Part shown: in pieces, positions 44,303 through 53,426 of the stretch
Numbering within the stretch: the stretch's first letter is position 1
Layout of the letters: every line of letters starts with the position of its first letter
Assembly: GCF_007827695.1 (NCBI RefSeq)
Contig: NZ_VITA01000004.1
Location: forward strand, 124,001-188,000
DNA from: Sinorhizobium medicae
GTDB taxonomy: Bacteria > Pseudomonadota > Alphaproteobacteria > Rhizobiales > Rhizobiaceae
Length of the DNA: 64,000 nt
Reading direction: 5' to 3'
Made by a program: the position numbers and the translations under genes
Notes under the pieces: model-generated
What the model was told of the DNA's origin: nothing
The model's database searches: none
Seen by the model: only the letters and a program-made list of their open reading frames with translations

Positions 44303-44758
44303 TCAGGCAAACCGCCCGGCAAGCGCCTCGACGCGCCGGATCATCGCCTGGATGTTTTCCCGGATGCGGGCTTCGACCATGGCGGTCACTTCGGGATATT
44401 CCTCCAGCATCCGACGGAAGAGCGGGCGGTTGATGCGGATCACTTCGCTGTCTTCCTGCGCCGTGGCGGTGAACTTGCGCTCGACCATCGAGATGAGTGC
44501 CAGTTCCGACAGCAGCGCACCATGGCCGACCGTCATCACCTGCTGCTGCCGTCCCTGTGCGCCCGCCTTCGAGAGGACAAAGCTGCCGGCTGCGACGGCA
44601 TAGGCGCAATCGGCCGGCGCGCCCTCGCGGAAAAGCTCCTGGCCCTTTGCCACCCGGCGGCGCTCGGCGCCGAAGGCGATCAGCCTCAGCTTGTCCTCGC
44701 CGATGTCAGCGAAGAGCGAAACATTGGACAGGAGCGCAATGTCGTCATTGAGCGCCAA
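44303..44758 (-). CDS. Cyclic-nucleotide-binding domain protein
   Basis: The protein has 151 residues consisting only of a cNMP-binding domain (ALLSNVSLFADIGEDKL, REGAPADCAYAVAAGSF, GHGALLSELALIS). The phosphate-binding cassette lacks the usual Arg-Thr-Ala of cAMP binders and has no HTH. It is a stand-alone sensor or regulatory subunit. The pair with the next OmpR-type regulator resembles Brucella otpR and its neighbour annotated as a cAMP-dependent protein kinase regulatory subunit. Confidence 0.85.
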   Translation of the reverse strand: MALNDDIALLSNVSLFADIGEDKLRLIAFGAERRRVAKGQELFREGAPADCAYAVAAGSFVLSKAGAQGRQQQVMTVGHGALLSELALISMVERKFTATAQEDSEVIRINRPLFRRMLEEYPEVTAMVEARIRENIQAMIRRVEALAGRFA

Positions 44759-44795
44759 GCGGCAAATCTCCCCCGGTCACGCAGCGATCTCCCAT

Positions 44796-45479
44796 TTACG
44801 GAACGATCTTGTAGCCGCCGTTTTCTGTCACCAAAATCTCGGCATTGGAAGGGTCGCGCTCGATTTTCTGGCGGAGCCGGTAGACATGCGTCTCAAGAGT
44901 ATGGGTGGTGACGCCGGAATTGTAACCCCAGACCTCTTCCAGGAGCACGTCGCGGGTAACCACCTTCTGGTCGGCACGATAGAGATAGCGGATGATCGCG
45001 GCTTCCTTTTCCGTCAGCCTGATCTTCTGCCCGTTCTCCATGGTAAGCAGCTTCTGGCTCGGCTTGAAGGTATAGGGGCCGACATTGAAGGTCGCGTCTT
45101 CGCTCTGCTCGTGCTGGCGAAGCTGGGCGCGGATGCGGGCCAGCAGAACCGCGAAGCGGAAGGGCTTCGTCACATAGTCGTTGGCGCCGGCCTCGAGGCC
45201 GAGAATCGTATCGGAGTCCGTGTCATGGCCGGTGAGCATGATGATCGGGGCCTTGAAGCCGCCTTTGCGCAAAAGCTTCACCGCCTCGCGCCCATCCATG
45301 TCCGGCAGACCGACATCCATGATCAGGAGATCGACCTGGCGGGCACGAGCGGTCTGAATGCCTTTACCGGCGGTCGCTTCCTGCAAAAGATCGAACTCTT
45401 CGTAAAGGGAGAGCTGCTCTATCAAGGTCTCACGCAGATCATCGTCGTCGTCGACAAGGAGGATGGTGCGAGTCGCCAT
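44796..45479 (-). CDS. cenR: OmpR-family response regulator (CenR/OtpR type)
   Basis: I start at ATG 45479 (MATRTILLVDDDDD), giving 227 residues. The receiver has Asp55 (LLIMDVGLPDMDG), Thr83 and Lys105 at the phosphorylation switch positions; the winged helix follows at about 125-225 (LTEKEAAIIRYLYRADQKV, HVYRLRQKIERDP). The sequence and the cyclic-nucleotide-binding neighbour match CenR/OtpR, a cell-envelope regulator of alphaproteobacteria. No histidine kinase is adjacent, consistent with an orphan gene. The symbol is by resemblance. Confidence 0.75.
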   Translation of the reverse strand: MATRTILLVDDDDDLRETLIEQLSLYEEFDLLQEATAGKGIQTARARQVDLLIMDVGLPDMDGREAVKLLRKGGFKAPIIMLTGHDTDSDTILGLEAGANDYVTKPFRFAVLLARIRAQLRQHEQSEDATFNVGPYTFKPSQKLLTMENGQKIRLTEKEAAIIRYLYRADQKVVTRDVLLEEVWGYNSGVTTHTLETHVYRLRQKIERDPSNAEILVTENGGYKIVP

Positions 45480-45724
45480 GGGACAATTCCTGTTTGCTTC
45501 CTGATCCAAAACTATCTCAAATGCCACGCTTGGCAAGCGCGGCGGTCGCTGCCGCATGTTTCGCTAAATCCTGGCCGATGTAGGATAGAAGCATGTGGTA
45601 ACTGAGACTGGCTAAAGCGACCTTCGCGCTTCCGGTGAAACGCAGGCGCGTTAGCCATCGTCATATATGAAAACCCGCTTAAGGTCGCCGCGAGATCGCG
45701 GCAAAACAAGAATTCGTGAGAACG

Positions 45725-46273
45725 ATGCGCAAGAAGGCGTCCGCAAGGAGATCGAGACCATCAACCGTCGTCGTGAAAACCGCCCCGCGCGACCGCCGGC
45801 GCGCGCTCGTGCTTTTCGACGGACACGCGGAACAGGCCGCGATCGGACGAAACGGCATTACGGCGTTCAAGCGCGAAGGCGACGGGGCGACCCCGCGCGC
45901 GGCAATGCGGCTCATCGGCGGCTACATACGGCGCGACCGCGTATCCTTACCCCCGACGCGCCTGCCGATGCGGAGCGTCCGGCGTGACATGCTCTGGTGC
46001 GACGCTCCGCAACACGCGTGCTACAATCGCCCGGTCAGGGCGCCTTTTCAGGCGGGACATGAAAGCATGATGCGCGAGGATGGGCTCTATGACATCTGCC
46101 TCGTCATGGACTGGAACGTCTCCTGCCGCAGGCGCAATGCGGGCTCGGCCATTTTCTTCCACCTCATCCGCCCCGGTTACGAGCCGACCGAAGGCTGTGT
46201 CGCGATCAGTCTGACGGCGATGCGGCGACTGATCCGGAACATGCACCGCCGCACGATCGTGAAGGTCGTGTAG
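45725..46273 (+). CDS. L,D-transpeptidase (YkuD family) with basic N-terminus
   Basis: The protein has 182 residues from ATG 45725; GTG 45716 is an alternative. The catalytic loop is AIFFHLIRPGYEPTEGCVAI at about residues 145-165, with the active-site Cys in TEGC and the family His. The usual Ser-His-Gly-Cys is replaced by Thr-Glu-Gly-Cys, seen in an alphaproteobacterial subgroup. The N-terminus is very basic (RKKASARRSRPS) and no clear signal peptide is visible, so its export route is unclear. Such enzymes cross-link peptidoglycan or attach proteins to it. Confidence 0.82.
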   Translation: MRKKASARRSRPSTVVVKTAPRDRRRALVLFDGHAEQAAIGRNGITAFKREGDGATPRAAMRLIGGYIRRDRVSLPPTRLPMRSVRRDMLWCDAPQHACYNRPVRAPFQAGHESMMREDGLYDICLVMDWNVSCRRRNAGSAIFFHLIRPGYEPTEGCVAISLTAMRRLIRNMHRRTIVKVV

Positions 46274-46353
46274 GCTCCGCCCTTGAGTCGCGCTCGCTTT
46301 GGCTCCTCATCAGCCTTCCGGCAGACGGTCGTCATGATGCCGGGCGGGCTGAA

Positions 46354-46911
46354 CTACGCTAAACCGGATTGCTCTTGTTTCAACAGGCGCGGCGTCACGA
46401 AGCGGACAAGGCGGCCGGTGCCGCGCGCAATTTCCGACCAGCTCCCGGCTTCGAAATCGATGACGGCCAGCCCGGCTGTCGGAAACTTCTCCCTCAACTG
46501 CTCCAGCCCCGCTTCGTCGCCGCGGCCGGCGAGCAGTAGCGCGAGATCGGCCATTCCCGGATTGTGGCCGACGAGGAGTAATGTCTCGACAGACGGCTCC
46601 ACCTTGCGGATAACGCCGAAAATCGCGGGCGCATCAACCTCATAGATGTCAGCGGTATCGCGGGCAGTGATCCGTTGCGGAAAAGCCCCGGCGACGAACT
46701 CCCATGTCTCCTGCGCACGCCGCGCGGTCGAAACGAGGGCCAGGTCCGGAGCAAACCCTTGGCGCGCCATGAAGGCACCGAGGGCGGGAGCCGCTTTCCG
46801 CCCGCGCTGCGAAAGCGGCCGGCAATGGTCGTGGACATCGTCCGGCCAGGCGGATTTCGCGTGGCGGAGCAGCAAGAGGCGGCGTGCCGCGGGTCGGGCG
46901 TCATCAGGCAT
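46354..46911 (-). CDS. SixA-type histidine phosphatase
   Basis: I start at ATG 46911 (MPDDARPAARRLLLLRH), with GGAG upstream, giving 185 residues. The RHG-type active site LLLRHAKSAWPD, the second-half TARRAQETW and LLLVGHNPGMADLALLL identify the branch-2 histidine phosphatases near SixA. These dephosphorylate phospho-His of phosphorelay or PTS proteins. The substrate here is unknown. Confidence 0.88.
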   Translation of the reverse strand: MPDDARPAARRLLLLRHAKSAWPDDVHDHCRPLSQRGRKAAPALGAFMARQGFAPDLALVSTARRAQETWEFVAGAFPQRITARDTADIYEVDAPAIFGVIRKVEPSVETLLLVGHNPGMADLALLLAGRGDEAGLEQLREKFPTAGLAVIDFEAGSWSEIARGTGRLVRFVTPRLLKQEQSGLA

Positions 46912-46972
46912 TGAACTCCTCACGGGCAGTTTTCGCGGGGATGGCCGCGCATTGTCGCACTGCCTGGAGTGT

Positions 46973-46998
46973 AAAAAAAGCCGCCCCGAAGGGCGGCC
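46973..46998 (-). terminator. Intrinsic terminator after leuC
   Basis: On the minus strand GGCCGCCC-TTC-GGGGCGGC is followed by a run of seven T residues. It lies about 23 bases after the leuC stop. Confidence 0.88.
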
Positions 46999-47020
46999 AG
47001 ATGGCGGAAGCTCAAACCGG

Positions 47021-48430
47021 CTATTTCCATTCGCGAATGTCGACAAAATGCCCGGCGATCGCCGCTGCAGCCGCCATTGCCGGAGAAAGCAGATGCGTGC
47101 GCCCTTTGAAGCCCTGGCGGCCTTCGAAGTTGCGGTTCGATGTGGAGGCACAACGTTCGCCGGGCTTCAGCCGGTCGTCGTTCATCGCCAGGCACATGGA
47201 GCAGCCGGGCTCGCGCCAGTCGAAACCCGCTTCCCTGAAGATCTTGTCCAGGCCTTCCACTTCCGCCTGTTCCTTGACGAGGCCGGAACCGGGAACGATC
47301 ATCGCCGAAACCGTCGGGGCGACCTTGCGGCCTTCGACGACCTTGGCGACGGCGCGCAGGTCCTCGATACGGCCATTGGTGCAGGAGCCGATGAACACCC
47401 GGTCGATCGCGATATCGGTGATCCTGGTGCCGGGCTTCAGCCCCATATAGTCGAGCGCGCGCCACTTCGAGGTGCGCTTCGTCTCGTCCGGGATCTCGTC
47501 CGGATTGGGAACGACGCCCTGGACGGAAACGACGTCTTCCGGCGAGGAGCCCCAGGAGACGATCGGCGGCAGGTTCGCCGCATCGAGAACGACGACGCGG
47601 TCGTAATGGGCGCCTTCGTCCGTATGCAGCGTCTTCCAGTATTCGACCGCCATATCCCAAGCCTCACCCTTCGGTGCGCGCGGCCTGTCCTCGATATAAG
47701 CGAAAGTCGTTTCGTCCGGAGCGATCAGGCCCGCACGGGCGCCGCCTTCGATCGTCATGTTGCAGACGGTCATCCGGCCTTCCATCGACAGCGAGCGGAT
47801 GGCTTCGCCGGCGAATTCGATAACGTGGCCGGTGCCGCCCGCCGTTCCGATTTCACCGATGATGGCAAGGATGATGTCCTTGGCGGTGACGCCCGGCGGC
47901 AACTGGCCGTCTACGCGCACCAGCATGTTCTTTGCCTTTTTCTGGATCAGCGTCTGCGTGGCCAGAACGTGCTCGACCTCGGACGTGCCAATGCCGTGCG
48001 CCAGGGCACCGAAGGCGCCATGCGTCGAAGTGTGGCTGTCGCCACAGACGATCGTCATGCCCGGCAGGGTGAAACCCTGCTCGGGGCCGACGATGTGAAC
48101 GATCCCCTGGCGCTTGTCGCTCTCCGAATAATATTCGACGCCGAAATCCGCCGCATTCCTTGCGAGTGCCTCTACCTGAATGCGGCTTTCCTCGTTCTTG
48201 ATGCCGAGATGGCGGTCCGGCGACGTCGGGACGTTGTGATCGACGACTGCGAGCGTCTTTTCCGGGGCTCGAACCTTGCGGCCGGCAATGCGCAGGCCCT
48301 CGAAGGCCTGAGGACTCGTCACCTCATGAACGAGGTGACGGTCGATGTAGAGAAGACAGGTTCCGTCGGCCTGGCTGTCGACCAGATGATCGTCCCAGAT
48401 CTTGTCGTAGAGAGTACGCGGTGCGCTCAT
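47021..48430 (-). CDS. leuC: 3-isopropylmalate dehydratase large subunit LeuC
   Basis: I start at ATG 48430 ([15 protein letters not shown]), giving the standard 469 residues; an in-frame ATG five codons upstream is less likely. It is an aconitase-fold enzyme whose [4Fe-4S] Cys ligands lie in [12 protein letters not shown] and in [12 protein letters not shown]. Other motifs are [14 protein letters not shown] and [12 protein letters not shown]. It pairs with LeuD (16241-16846) in leucine synthesis. The upstream gap contains a small open frame described separately. Confidence 0.97.
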   Translation of the reverse strand: MSAPRTLYDKIWDDHLVDSQADGTCLLYIDRHLVHEVTSPQAFEGLRIAGRKVRAPEKTLAVVDHNVPTSPDRHLGIKNEESRIQVEALARNAADFGVEYYSESDKRQGIVHIVGPEQGFTLPGMTIVCGDSHTSTHGAFGALAHGIGTSEVEHVLATQTLIQKKAKNMLVRVDGQLPPGVTAKDIILAIIGEIGTAGGTGHVIEFAGEAIRSLSMEGRMTVCNMTIEGGARAGLIAPDETTFAYIEDRPRAPKGEAWDMAVEYWKTLHTDEGAHYDRVVVLDAANLPPIVSWGSSPEDVVSVQGVVPNPDEIPDETKRTSKWRALDYMGLKPGTRITDIAIDRVFIGSCTNGRIEDLRAVAKVVEGRKVAPTVSAMIVPGSGLVKEQAEVEGLDKIFREAGFDWREPGCSMCLAMNDDRLKPGERCASTSNRNFEGRQGFKGRTHLLSPAMAAAAAIAGHFVDIREWK

Positions 48431-48507
48431 GGCTTGTATGTCCATCAGAATAAGGAATGTGGAATGGGGCCGGCACCAAGGCGGCCGGCAAACTGCTGAT
48501 CGAGCGA

Positions 48508-48624
48508 TCAGGATAGGCGGCTGGTAAGAGCCCCTGAGACGCGCGCGAAAAAGCGTGCCGGCAGGCGCTTGTGGTCCTGCAGCACGACGATTTTCTGCTC
48601 ACGACATCCGAATTTGGATTCCAT
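48508..48624 (-). CDS. Possible 38-residue leader peptide upstream of leuC
   Basis: ATG 48624 opens 38 codons that begin [20 protein letters not shown] and end at TGA (48510-48508), 78 bases before the leuC start. The product is basic and has no known domain. Leu codons are present but not in a run, so a classical leucine attenuator is not obvious. The ribosome site is weak. The 336-base leuC-MarR gap holds this frame and the operator at 48730-48744. Confidence 0.3.
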   Translation of the reverse strand: MESKFGCREQKIVVLQDHKRLPARFFARVSGALTSRLS

Positions 48625-48729
48625 GCCCGTGCTCATATCAATTTTTTGTCGGTTCGGCAATCGCGCGACGACTGCAGTGTCTCACAGGAGGAGGGGGTTT
48701 GAGCGCGTTGAACGCCCGGAAGGGGTATG

Positions 48730-48744
48730 ATAAGCAAAACTTAT
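48730..48744. promoter_or_regulatory. Candidate MarR-family operator
   Basis: ATAAG-CAAAA-CTTAT is a perfect inverted repeat with five-base arms, 22 bases before the MarR-type gene. It overlaps an AT-rich likely -10 region, fitting autoregulation of the MarR-MFS pair. The divergent leuC side could also be affected. Confidence 0.5.
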
Positions 48745-48766
48745 TATTTTGAACACGATCGGTCAA

Positions 48767-49246
48767 ATGCCCAGGAAACTCGAGTCCGATACGATCGGGA
48801 TGCTCCTCACCGATGTTTCACGCCTGTTGCGCGGAGCCTTCGATCGCAAGGTCAACGCGATGAACCTTGGGATCACCCCCGGCGAAGCGCGCACACTGGT
48901 CCAGGTGGCCGTTACCGAAGGCATCAAGCAGGCGGAGATCGCGACCCGGATGGGAATCGAGCCCATGACGCTCTCGGCCTATCTCGACCGGCTCGAAGCA
49001 ATGGGTCTTGTCATGCGGATACCGGATCCCGCGGACCGGCGCGCCAAGAACGTCGTCGTAACGGACAAGGCCGACCCGCTCATCACCGAGCTGATGTCCG
49101 GTCTGCGGGAGATGATGAAAGCCTACACGGAGGATCTGGGGGACGAAGGACGCGAGGTCCTGCGTGCAAACCTGAGGATTCTCCGTGACAGTCTCCACCG
49201 CCTCGATCCATGCCTCGCCGGCAAGGGGAAGGGGGAGGCCGAATGA
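48767..49246 (+). CDS. MarR-family transcriptional regulator
   Basis: I start at ATG 48767 (MPRKLESDTIGMLLTDVS), giving 159 residues. A winged helix at about 55-100 has IKQAEIATRMGIEPMTLSAY, LDRLEAMGLV and the wing IPDPADRRAKNVVVTD. MarR regulators usually repress a linked efflux pump until a small ligand binds. The stop overlaps the MFS start (ATGA), so both are expressed together, with an inverted repeat upstream as the likely operator. Confidence 0.9.
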   Translation: MPRKLESDTIGMLLTDVSRLLRGAFDRKVNAMNLGITPGEARTLVQVAVTEGIKQAEIATRMGIEPMTLSAYLDRLEAMGLVMRIPDPADRRAKNVVVTDKADPLITELMSGLREMMKAYTEDLGDEGREVLRANLRILRDSLHRLDPCLAGKGKGEAE

Positions 49247-50481
49247 CGCTCCGGATGAGCGAACGGCGCACGAGCATCATCGGCGCCTTTCTGGTGGCAC
49301 TCGGCCCTATATCGATGGCGCTCTACACGCCGGCAATGCCGGAGCTCGTGCGTGCCTTCGCCTCCAGCGAAGCGGCAATCAAGATGACGCTGTCGCTCTA
49401 TTTCGGCGGCTTCGCCTTCGCTCAACTCGTTTCGGGCACGCTTTCCGACGTTATCGGCCGGCGGCGTACAACGTTGATCTTCATGGCGATCTACCTCGCC
49501 GGGAGCCTGATGGCGGCCTTCGCGCCCTCGATCCCGGTGCTGCTCGCCGGCCGCCTGGTGCAGGGGATCGGCGCCTCAGTCGGAATGACGGTATCGCGCG
49601 CGCTCGTTCGCGATCAGTTCACCGGGACGACTGCGGCCCGGATCATGAACATGATCGGCATGATGCTGGCGCTCGGGCCCGCGGTCTCACCGACCCTCGG
49701 CGGCATCGCGCTCGGCCTTTTCGGCTGGCAGTCGATCTTCCTGCTGATGGTGGGCTTTGCCCTGACGGCCTGCTTGGTCGTGCAATTCTTCATGGTGGAA
49801 ACCGCGACGCCGGACCGCAGCAAGGGGCACCTCGCACTCATATTCGCGGCCTATTGCCAGCTTATGAGCGACAGCCGTTTCATGTCTTCCACTCTGGTGA
49901 TCGCCGGCGCCGTTGGTGCGCTCTATGCCTGGGCCACCATGCTCCCCTTCGTTCTGATCAGCCAGGTCGGCCTCACGCCCACAGCGTTCGGCATCGGCAT
50001 GCTCATGCAATCCGGCCTGTTTTTTTCGGGCACGGTCACGATGCGCCTCATGATGCGACGCTTCACCCCGCAGGCACTCGTGCCCGTCGGACTCTCATTC
50101 ATCGGCGCGGCGAGCCTCGCCCTCGCCTTCACCATGCATGCGCTGGAGCCGACCTTCCTTTCGGTGATGACGCCGATCGGGATCTATGCTTTCGGCATCG
50201 CCTTTGTCATGCCCTACATGATGACGGCGGCGTTGGCCCCCTTTCCGCACATCGCCGGCACCGCTTCGGCCATGATGGGCTTCATCCAGATGAGTGCCGG
50301 GCTTCTCGGCGGCGCACTTGCTGCCCTCGTCGGCGTGCCCGCCTTGGCGCTCGGCACGATCATCCCGAGCTTCGGCCTTGTCTCGCTAGCAAGCTATCTC
50401 TGGTATCGCAGGGCCGTTCGACTGAGGCCGCTGGCCGCGCCGACGGCCGAGCAAGATCCTATCGTTCAGGCGGCGGAATGA
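49243..50481 (+). CDS. Bcr/CflA-type MFS multidrug efflux transporter
   Basis: The protein has 412 residues with twelve predicted membrane helices. Motifs are MALYTPAMPELVRAF, SGTLSDVIGRRRTTL (MFS motif A), GRLVQGIGASVGMTVSRALV and a proline-containing ALGPAVSPTLGGI antiporter segment. Bcr/CflA pumps export drugs and sulfonamide-like compounds by proton antiport. The coupled MarR gene suggests induction by a substrate. Confidence 0.9.
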   Translation: MTLRMSERRTSIIGAFLVALGPISMALYTPAMPELVRAFASSEAAIKMTLSLYFGGFAFAQLVSGTLSDVIGRRRTTLIFMAIYLAGSLMAAFAPSIPVLLAGRLVQGIGASVGMTVSRALVRDQFTGTTAARIMNMIGMMLALGPAVSPTLGGIALGLFGWQSIFLLMVGFALTACLVVQFFMVETATPDRSKGHLALIFAAYCQLMSDSRFMSSTLVIAGAVGALYAWATMLPFVLISQVGLTPTAFGIGMLMQSGLFFSGTVTMRLMMRRFTPQALVPVGLSFIGAASLALAFTMHALEPTFLSVMTPIGIYAFGIAFVMPYMMTAALAPFPHIAGTASAMMGFIQMSAGLLGGALAALVGVPALALGTIIPSFGLVSLASYLWYRRAVRLRPLAAPTAEQDPIVQAAE

Positions 50482-50532
50482 GCGGAGACGAGCCGCGGCG
50501 AATTGCTCCACCGCAGCTCCCGCTCAATCGTC

Positions 50533-51750
50533 TCAGCGATTGCGCGCCGCGAGCGTGCGCAGGCGCAGCGCGTTGAGCTTGATGAAGCCTGCAGCATCCT
50601 TCTGGTCGTAGGCGCCCTGGTCGTCTTCGAAGGTGACGAGCTTGTCGGAATAGAGCGACTTGCCGCTTTCCCGGCCGACGACCATGACGTTGCCCTTGTA
50701 GAGCTTGAGTGTCACCTCGCCTTCCACATGCTCCTGGCTCTTGTCGATCGCGGCCTGCAGCATCTCGCGTTCGGGCGAGAACCAGAAACCGTAATAGATG
50801 AGCTCGGCGTAGCGCGGCATCAGCTCGTCCTTAAGATGCGCCGCGCCGCGGTCGAGCGTGATGCTCTCGATGGCGCGATGAGCCGAAAGCAGGATCGTGC
50901 CGCCGGGGGTTTCGTAGACGCCGCGCGACTTCATGCCGACGAAGCGGTTTTCCACGAGATCGAGGCGACCGATGCCGTTATCGCGGCCATATTCGTTGAG
51001 CTTTGCAAGAAGCGTCGCCGCCGACATGCGCACACCGTCGATTGAAACAGCATCGCCGCGCTCGAAGCCGACCTTGATGATCGTCGCCTTGTCGGGCGCT
51101 GCTTCCGGCGAAATGGTGCGCATATGCACATATTCGGGCGCTTCCTGTGCCGGATCCTCCAGAACTTTCCCCTCCGAGGAAGAGTGAAGAAGGTTGGCAT
51201 CGACGGAGAAGGGCGCCTCCCCCTTCTTGTCCTTGGCGACCGGAATCTGGTGCTTTTCGGCGAATTCGAGCAGATCGGTGCGGCTCTTGAACGACCAGTC
51301 GCGCCAGGGCGCGATAATCTTGATGTCCGGATTGAGCGCGTAAGCCGAGAGTTCGAAGCGGACCTGGTCGTTGCCCTTGCCGGTCGCGCCATGGGCGATC
51401 GCGTCGGCGCCGGTCTTCCTGGCGATGTCGATGAGGTGCTTGGAGATCAGCGGACGGGCAATCGAGGTGCCGAGCAGGTAGACGCCTTCATAAACGGCAT
51501 TGGCCCGGAACATCGGGAAGACGAAGTCCTTCACGAATTCCTCGCGGACGTCCTCGATATAGATCTCCTTGATGCCGAGCATCTCCGCTTTTTTGCGGGC
51601 CGGCTCCAATTCCTCGCCCTGGCCGAGGTCGGCGGTGAAGGTCACCACTTCGGCGCCCAGTTCCGTCTGGAGCCATTTGAGGATGATAGAGGTGTCGAGT
51701 CCGCCGGAATAAGCGAGAACGACCTTTTTCACGTCTTTATGCGATGCCAT
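50533..51750 (-). CDS. argG: Argininosuccinate synthase
   Basis: The protein has 405 residues. The pyrophosphatase-type P-loop [14 protein letters not shown] is at the N-terminus. [31 protein letters not shown] and [20 protein letters not shown] follow. It condenses citrulline and aspartate in arginine synthesis. The gene stands alone, divergent from the LysE-type exporter; export of a basic amino acid next to an arginine gene may be meaningful but is not shown. Confidence 0.97.
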
Positions 51751-51917
51751 GGTTCTTGTCCGTCTGCTCGGGGGCGGCGAGGCCGCACGAAAATCTGCGG
51801 CACTTTAGCCAGAACGTGACGGGATACAAGCGTTAGCAGGCCGGGATCGCGCAAATCCGCTGGCAAAAGAGCCGCACCGCCGGTATCAGCTAAGACCATC
51901 TTTTCAAGGAATGCGCC

Positions 51918-52559
51918 ATGGACTTCGTTCCCAGTCTGCCGACCTTGCTTGCCTTCGCTGCGGCGAGCCTGCTTCTCGCCGCAACGCCCGGACCCGACAT
52001 GACGCTGTCGATCAGCCGGGCGCTGGCGCAGGGAAAGAAAGCAGCGCTCCTGGTCGTGCTCGGAACAGGCCTCGGCATCGTGGTCCACACGCTCCTCGTC
52101 GCCTTCGGCATCTCCGCTCTGATCACCGCATCCCCGACCGCCTTCCTGGCGCTGAAGACGGGGGGCGCCGCCTATCTTCTATGGCTGGCGATCCAGGCAA
52201 TCCGCTATGGATCGAGCCTTTCGGTGACGAAGATGACGGATGCGAAGGGAAGCGGGTTTTCGAATGTCGCGACCGGATTCTCGGTCAACATTCTGAACCC
52301 GAAGGTGGTGATCTTCTTCATGACGTTCCTGCCGCAGTTCGTCAGGGTCGATGACCCGGCGGTAACCGGCAAGCTCTTGTTTCTCGGCTTTTTCTTCATC
52401 GTCATCGGCATGCCGGTGAACGCGCTGGTCGTTCTTGCTGCGGACTGGCTCGCAGCCTGGCTGCAGCGCAACAGGCGCGTGATGCGGGCGATCGACTACG
52501 GCTTCGCCGGCGTCTTCTCCATATTCGCGATCAAGATCTTCTTCACACAGGCGCGCTGA
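51918..52559 (+). CDS. LysE/RhtB family amino-acid exporter
   Basis: The protein has 213 residues and about six membrane helices. TPGPDMTLSISRALAQG, GTGLGIVVHTLL and the NPKVVIFFMTFLPQF loop are LysE/RhtB signatures. The family exports amino acids such as lysine, threonine or homoserine lactone-like compounds; the specificity is unknown. It is divergent from argG. Confidence 0.9.
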   Translation: MDFVPSLPTLLAFAAASLLLAATPGPDMTLSISRALAQGKKAALLVVLGTGLGIVVHTLLVAFGISALITASPTAFLALKTGGAAYLLWLAIQAIRYGSSLSVTKMTDAKGSGFSNVATGFSVNILNPKVVIFFMTFLPQFVRVDDPAVTGKLLFLGFFFIVIGMPVNALVVLAADWLAAWLQRNRRVMRAIDYGFAGVFSIFAIKIFFTQAR

Positions 52560-52577
52560 GACGGCTTCGTTTGCATT

Positions 52578-52615
52578 TGCCTCTCATCTGCCTCCCGGCA
52601 GGCAGATGAGAGGCA
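52578..52615. terminator. Long perfect hairpin between convergent genes
   Basis: TGCCTCTCATCTGCCT (52578-52593) pairs over all 16 bases with AGGCAGATGAGAGGCA (52600-52615) across a six-base CCCGGC loop. It lies 18 bases after the lysE-like stop and 16 bases from the end of the ABC ATPase gene. There is no U-tract, so it may act as an mRNA 3'-end stabiliser or a factor-dependent stop for both genes. Confidence 0.65.
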
Positions 52616-52631
52616 CGTCCCTGAAGGCGCG

Positions 52632-53426
52632 TCACCCGATCAACAGAGCATCATCGTCCAACGTCTGACCGCGGATGCGGCGGAACATGGCAATGAGGTC
52701 CTCGACCTCGAGCGTCTTGCGGCTGTCGCCGGCGACGTCGAGCACGATCTCGCCGCCGTGGAGCATGACGGTGCGATGGCCGAAATCGAGCGCCTGGCGC
52801 ATCGAGTGCGTTACCATCAGCGTAGTGAGCTTGCGCTCGGAAACGATCTTTTGCGTAAGGTTCATGATGAACTCGGCCATGCCGGGATCGAGCGCGGCCG
52901 TGTGCTCGTCGAGCAGCAGCACCTCGGAGCCGGCGAGCGTCGCCATCACCAGCGATACCGCCTGTCGCTGGCCGCCCGAAAGCAGGTCCATGCGGTCGCC
53001 CATGCGGTTTTCGAGGCCCAGATTGAGATCGGCTATACGCTCGCGGAAATGCTCGCGGCGCTTCGAGCCGAGCGCCGGCGTAAGGCCGCGGCTTTCTCCT
53101 CGCCTGGCGGCGAGCGCAAGGTTCTCCTCGATCGAGAGCGCACCGCAACTGCCGGCAAGCGGATCCTGAAAGACGCGCGCCACAAGCCCCGCGCGCGATG
53201 CGGTGCTCTTGCGTGTCACATCCGTCGTGCCGATCGTGACCCGGCCGCCGCTCGGCAGCACATCGCCGGCAAGAACCCCGAGAAGCGTGGACTTGCCGGC
53301 GCCATTGGAACCGATGACCGTGACGAAGGAGCCTTCCTCGATGATCAGGCTGACGCCGTTCAGCGCCTGCTTCTGGAGCGGAGTGCCCTTGCCGAAGACG
53401 ACCTGGATGTTTTCGACGTTGATCAT
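52632..53426 (-). CDS. ABC transporter ATP-binding protein (PF04392-type system)
   Basis: The protein has 264 residues. Walker A GSNGAGKSTL, signature LSGGQRQAVSLV and Walker B VLLLDEHTAALDP (His in place of the usual Pro after Glu) are clear; VTHSMRQALDFGHRTVML holds the switch His. It overlaps the permease stop by four bases. With the permease and the SBP it forms a complete importer of the family proposed to carry aromatic amino acids or similar ligands. Confidence 0.92.
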   Translation of the reverse strand: MINVENIQVVFGKGTPLQKQALNGVSLIIEEGSFVTVIGSNGAGKSTLLGVLAGDVLPSGGRVTIGTTDVTRKSTASRAGLVARVFQDPLAGSCGALSIEENLALAARRGESRGLTPALGSKRREHFRERIADLNLGLENRMGDRMDLLSGGQRQAVSLVMATLAGSEVLLLDEHTAALDPGMAEFIMNLTQKIVSERKLTTLMVTHSMRQALDFGHRTVMLHGGEIVLDVAGDSRKTLEVEDLIAMFRRIRGQTLDDDALLIG

